From positions 1 to 7,171 of the forward strand of contig DASZHC010000221.1 of assembly GCA_035938215.1 (NCBI GenBank): a DNA stretch of 7,171 nt, in the 5' to 3' direction. Shown here in pieces: positions 6,247 through 7,171 of the stretch (positions are counted from its first letter, which is position 1; every line of letters starts with the position of its first letter). Source of the stretch: DASZHC01 sp035938215. Its GTDB lineage: Bacteria > Verrucomicrobiota > Verrucomicrobiia > Chthoniobacterales > JAFAMB01. The notes below the pieces were generated by a model. That model had not been told where the DNA came from. It ran no database searches and saw only the letters and a list, made by a program, of their open reading frames with translations. The translations under genes were made by a program, and so were the position numbers.

Positions 6247-6803
6247 ATCTTCCGAATCAACTAACCGTTCTGCGGCTGGTTCTGACCTTCCCATTCGTGC
6301 TTGCCCTCAGCGTCAATTTTCCCGGAGCCAAACTCCTGGCGCTCGTGATTTTTATTGTTGGGAGCGCCACGGATTATGCCGATGGGTACATCGCCCGAAG
6401 GTTTAATCTCATTACTGATTTCGGGAAATTAATGGACCCTCTCGTGGACAAAATCATGACGATTTCCGCCTTCATCTGTCTGGTTTCGCTGAGAACTCTT
6501 CCGGCATGGGCCGTCATAATTATTGTAAGTCGAGAATTCTTAATTACCGGACTTCGTCTGATAGCAGCGGCCCAGGGCAAAGTGTTGCCCGCCGAGCGCC
6601 TAGGAAAACACAAAACGGTCTGGCAAATTGTGACAATCCTCTACTGCCTGCTGCTTATCACGGTTGATCCTCTCTTGGACCCGCACCTTTCGACGTTTCT
6701 GCACGTAACGGCCTTCATCCTTGTCTGTTTCGCCGTCGGCCTCACTCTTTGGTCCGGCATTTCATATTTCGCAAAGAATTGGGATCTCATCCGGGAACAG
6801 TGA
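6243..6803 (+). CDS. pgsA: CDP-diacylglycerol-glycerol-3-phosphate 3-phosphatidyltransferase
   Basis: PgsA transfers the phosphatidyl group from CDP-diacylglycerol to glycerol 3-phosphate, the committed step to phosphatidylglycerol in the inner membrane. The 186-residue protein begins MNLPNQLTVLRL, the classic N-terminus. It carries the complete CDP-alcohol phosphatidyltransferase signature D44-x2-DG-x2-AR-x8-G-x3-D65-x3-D69, read as DYADGYIARRF then DFGKLMDPLVD; the aspartates bind the metal ions. About five or six hydrophobic segments follow the family pattern, and ISREF-like VSREFLITGLRLIAAAQG and LGKHKTVWQ are PgsA-specific enough to separate it from other members. The start ATG at 6243 overlaps the moaE stop TGA by ATGA; an in-frame ATG at 6207 lies inside moaE and is not favoured. 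It should be translated by coupling with moaE. A GC-rich hairpin and T run 40 bases downstream probably end the transcript. Confidence 0.95.
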   Translation: MNLPNQLTVLRLVLTFPFVLALSVNFPGAKLLALVIFIVGSATDYADGYIARRFNLITDFGKLMDPLVDKIMTISAFICLVSLRTLPAWAVIIIVSREFLITGLRLIAAAQGKVLPAERLGKHKTVWQIVTILYCLLLITVDPLLDPHLSTFLHVTAFILVCFAVGLTLWSGISYFAKNWDLIREQ

Positions 6804-6807
6804 GATA

Positions 6808-6832
6808 GCAGAAGACAGAAGGCAGAAGACAG
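6808..6832. repeat. Direct repeat of GCAGAAGACAG, two copies
   Basis: The 11-mer GCAGAAGACAG occurs at 6808-6818 and 6822-6832, separated by AAG, just after the pgsA stop. It resembles simple purine-rich spacer repeats seen in other intergenic regions of some genomes. It has no evident function here. Confidence 0.7.
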
Positions 6833-6840
6833 GTTCCAGG

Positions 6841-6925
6841 GAGGGACGGCCTCCGTGCCGTCCCATTTTTCTCCTTCCTACTCGAATTGAAAATAATGAG
6901 TCGGACGGCACGGAGGCCGTCCCTC
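6841..6925. repeat. REP-like palindrome doublet forming a 23-bp inverted repeat
   Basis: The left arm 6841-6863 is the exact reverse complement of the right arm 6903-6925, a 23-bp perfect inverted repeat around a 39-base AT-richer spacer. Each arm is itself a hairpin built on GGGACGGC / GCCGTCCC with the loop CTCCGT or its complement; the right hairpin has a 7-bp perfect stem (6903-6909 with 6916-6922). Two small palindromes in inverted orientation match the plan of REPIN-type elements, which are moved by Y1 RAYT transposases; no such transposase is in the window. The repeat lies at a gene end, the usual position for such elements. That it is dispersed in the genome is inferred. Confidence 0.75.
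6843..6870 (+). terminator. Intrinsic terminator-like hairpin after pgsA
   Basis: GGGACGGC (6843-6850) pairs perfectly with GCCGTCCC (6857-6864) around the loop CTCCGT. The stem is followed by ATTTTT (6865-6870), then CTCC. A strong 8-bp GC-rich stem with a T run, 40 bases past the pgsA stop, fits the end of the moaE-pgsA transcript. The same hairpin is also one arm of the inverted repeat at 6841-6925. Confidence 0.65.
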
Positions 6926-7171
6926 GTGCGCCTGAGAGTGCGCACCAACAGCGGGGTGAGAGTCCCCGTCGGACAGAGCACTGGCTGTCCGTAGTTGAAG
7001 GTAACTGCGTCGTCGAGAGACGGGGTGGGCAGCAACCGGAGACGAACTGCCAGTCCATAAACAAGACCATGTTGAACACGATACGGCCTGATGCATTGGC
7101 GAGTCTGCGAGGGAAAGGCGAAGCCCAAAACGGAAAGCTGCCCGGGAAGGGAGAACGGCAACAAAGTGACA
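6926..7171 (+). mobile_element. Group II intron, 5' ribozyme part (3' part and ORF outside window)
   Basis: The segment begins GTGCGCC (6926-6932), matching the conserved 5' end GUGYG of group II introns. It contains no long ORF but a dense series of RNA stem-loops, as expected for domain I. These are GGGG-TGAGAGT-CCCC (6953-6967), GGACAG/CTGTCC (6971-6990), GTAGTT/AACTGC (6991-7008), CGTC-GAGA-GACG with a GNRA loop (7011-7022), and GGCAG/CTGCC (7028-7051). The order and motifs such as GGGTGAGAGTCCC and AACACGA resemble what I recall of the group IIC intron of Oceanobacillus iheyensis. IIC introns insert just after terminator-like hairpins, and this one starts immediately after the palindrome at 6903-6925. 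The reverse-transcriptase/maturase ORF would lie to the right. Subclass IIC is inferred; the 3' end cannot be seen. Confidence 0.75.

Noticed and set aside
5842..6294. 150-codon - strand frame over moaE
   Set aside because: It is antisense to moaE, which is supported by family motifs and by overlap with pgsA.
6787..7164. 125-codon - strand frame at the right end
   Set aside because: It runs through the palindromes and the structured intron RNA; the protein has no recognisable domain and arises from stem-rich GC sequence.

Overview
The window comes from a bacterial chromosome of moderate-to-high GC. The style suggests a soil or environmental Gram-negative, possibly Verrucomicrobia: many short degenerate direct repeats between genes, GC-rich palindromic repeats, and weak Shine-Dalgarno sites on several housekeeping genes. 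No 16S rRNA or other marker is present, so the taxonomy is a guess from style.

Layout. (a) 1-298: the 3' end of an IS630-family transposase, entering from the left, with a 2-base duplication that shifts its last codons. (b) 299-505: non-coding or at most a doubtful 56-codon ORF, with a 12-bp tandem repeat. (c) 506-1659: a cobalamin-regulated unit on the + strand: a possible promoter, a cobalamin riboswitch, then cbtB and cbtA, the predicted cobalt transporter. (d) 1660-1977: about 320 bases with no convincing gene, ending in an ACCTT-type repeat cluster that runs into the 3' end of lysA. (e) 1978-5779: three housekeeping genes on the - strand, in transcription order gnd, folD, lysA. (f) 5780-5847: a 68-bp divergent intergenic region. 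(g) 5848-6803: moaE and pgsA on the + strand, overlapping by an ATGA junction. (h) 6804-6925: CAGAAGACAG direct repeats, then a pair of GC-rich palindromes arranged as a 23-bp inverted repeat; the first is followed by a T run and looks like the pgsA terminator. (i) 6926-7171: what looks like the 5' ribozyme part of a group II intron, starting directly after the second palindrome and leaving the window.

How the genes work together. The riboswitch would let cbtBA be made when cobalamin is scarce, raising cobalt uptake for B12 synthesis. The - strand cluster joins NADPH production (Gnd), one-carbon folate metabolism (FolD) and the last step of lysine synthesis (LysA). The + strand pair joins molybdopterin synthase (MoaE) with phosphatidylglycerol synthesis (PgsA), with no obvious functional link. 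The most interesting structure is the right end: a REP-like palindrome doublet that appears to be both the pgsA terminator and the landing site of a group II intron. No wholly new system is evident; the genes belong to known families.
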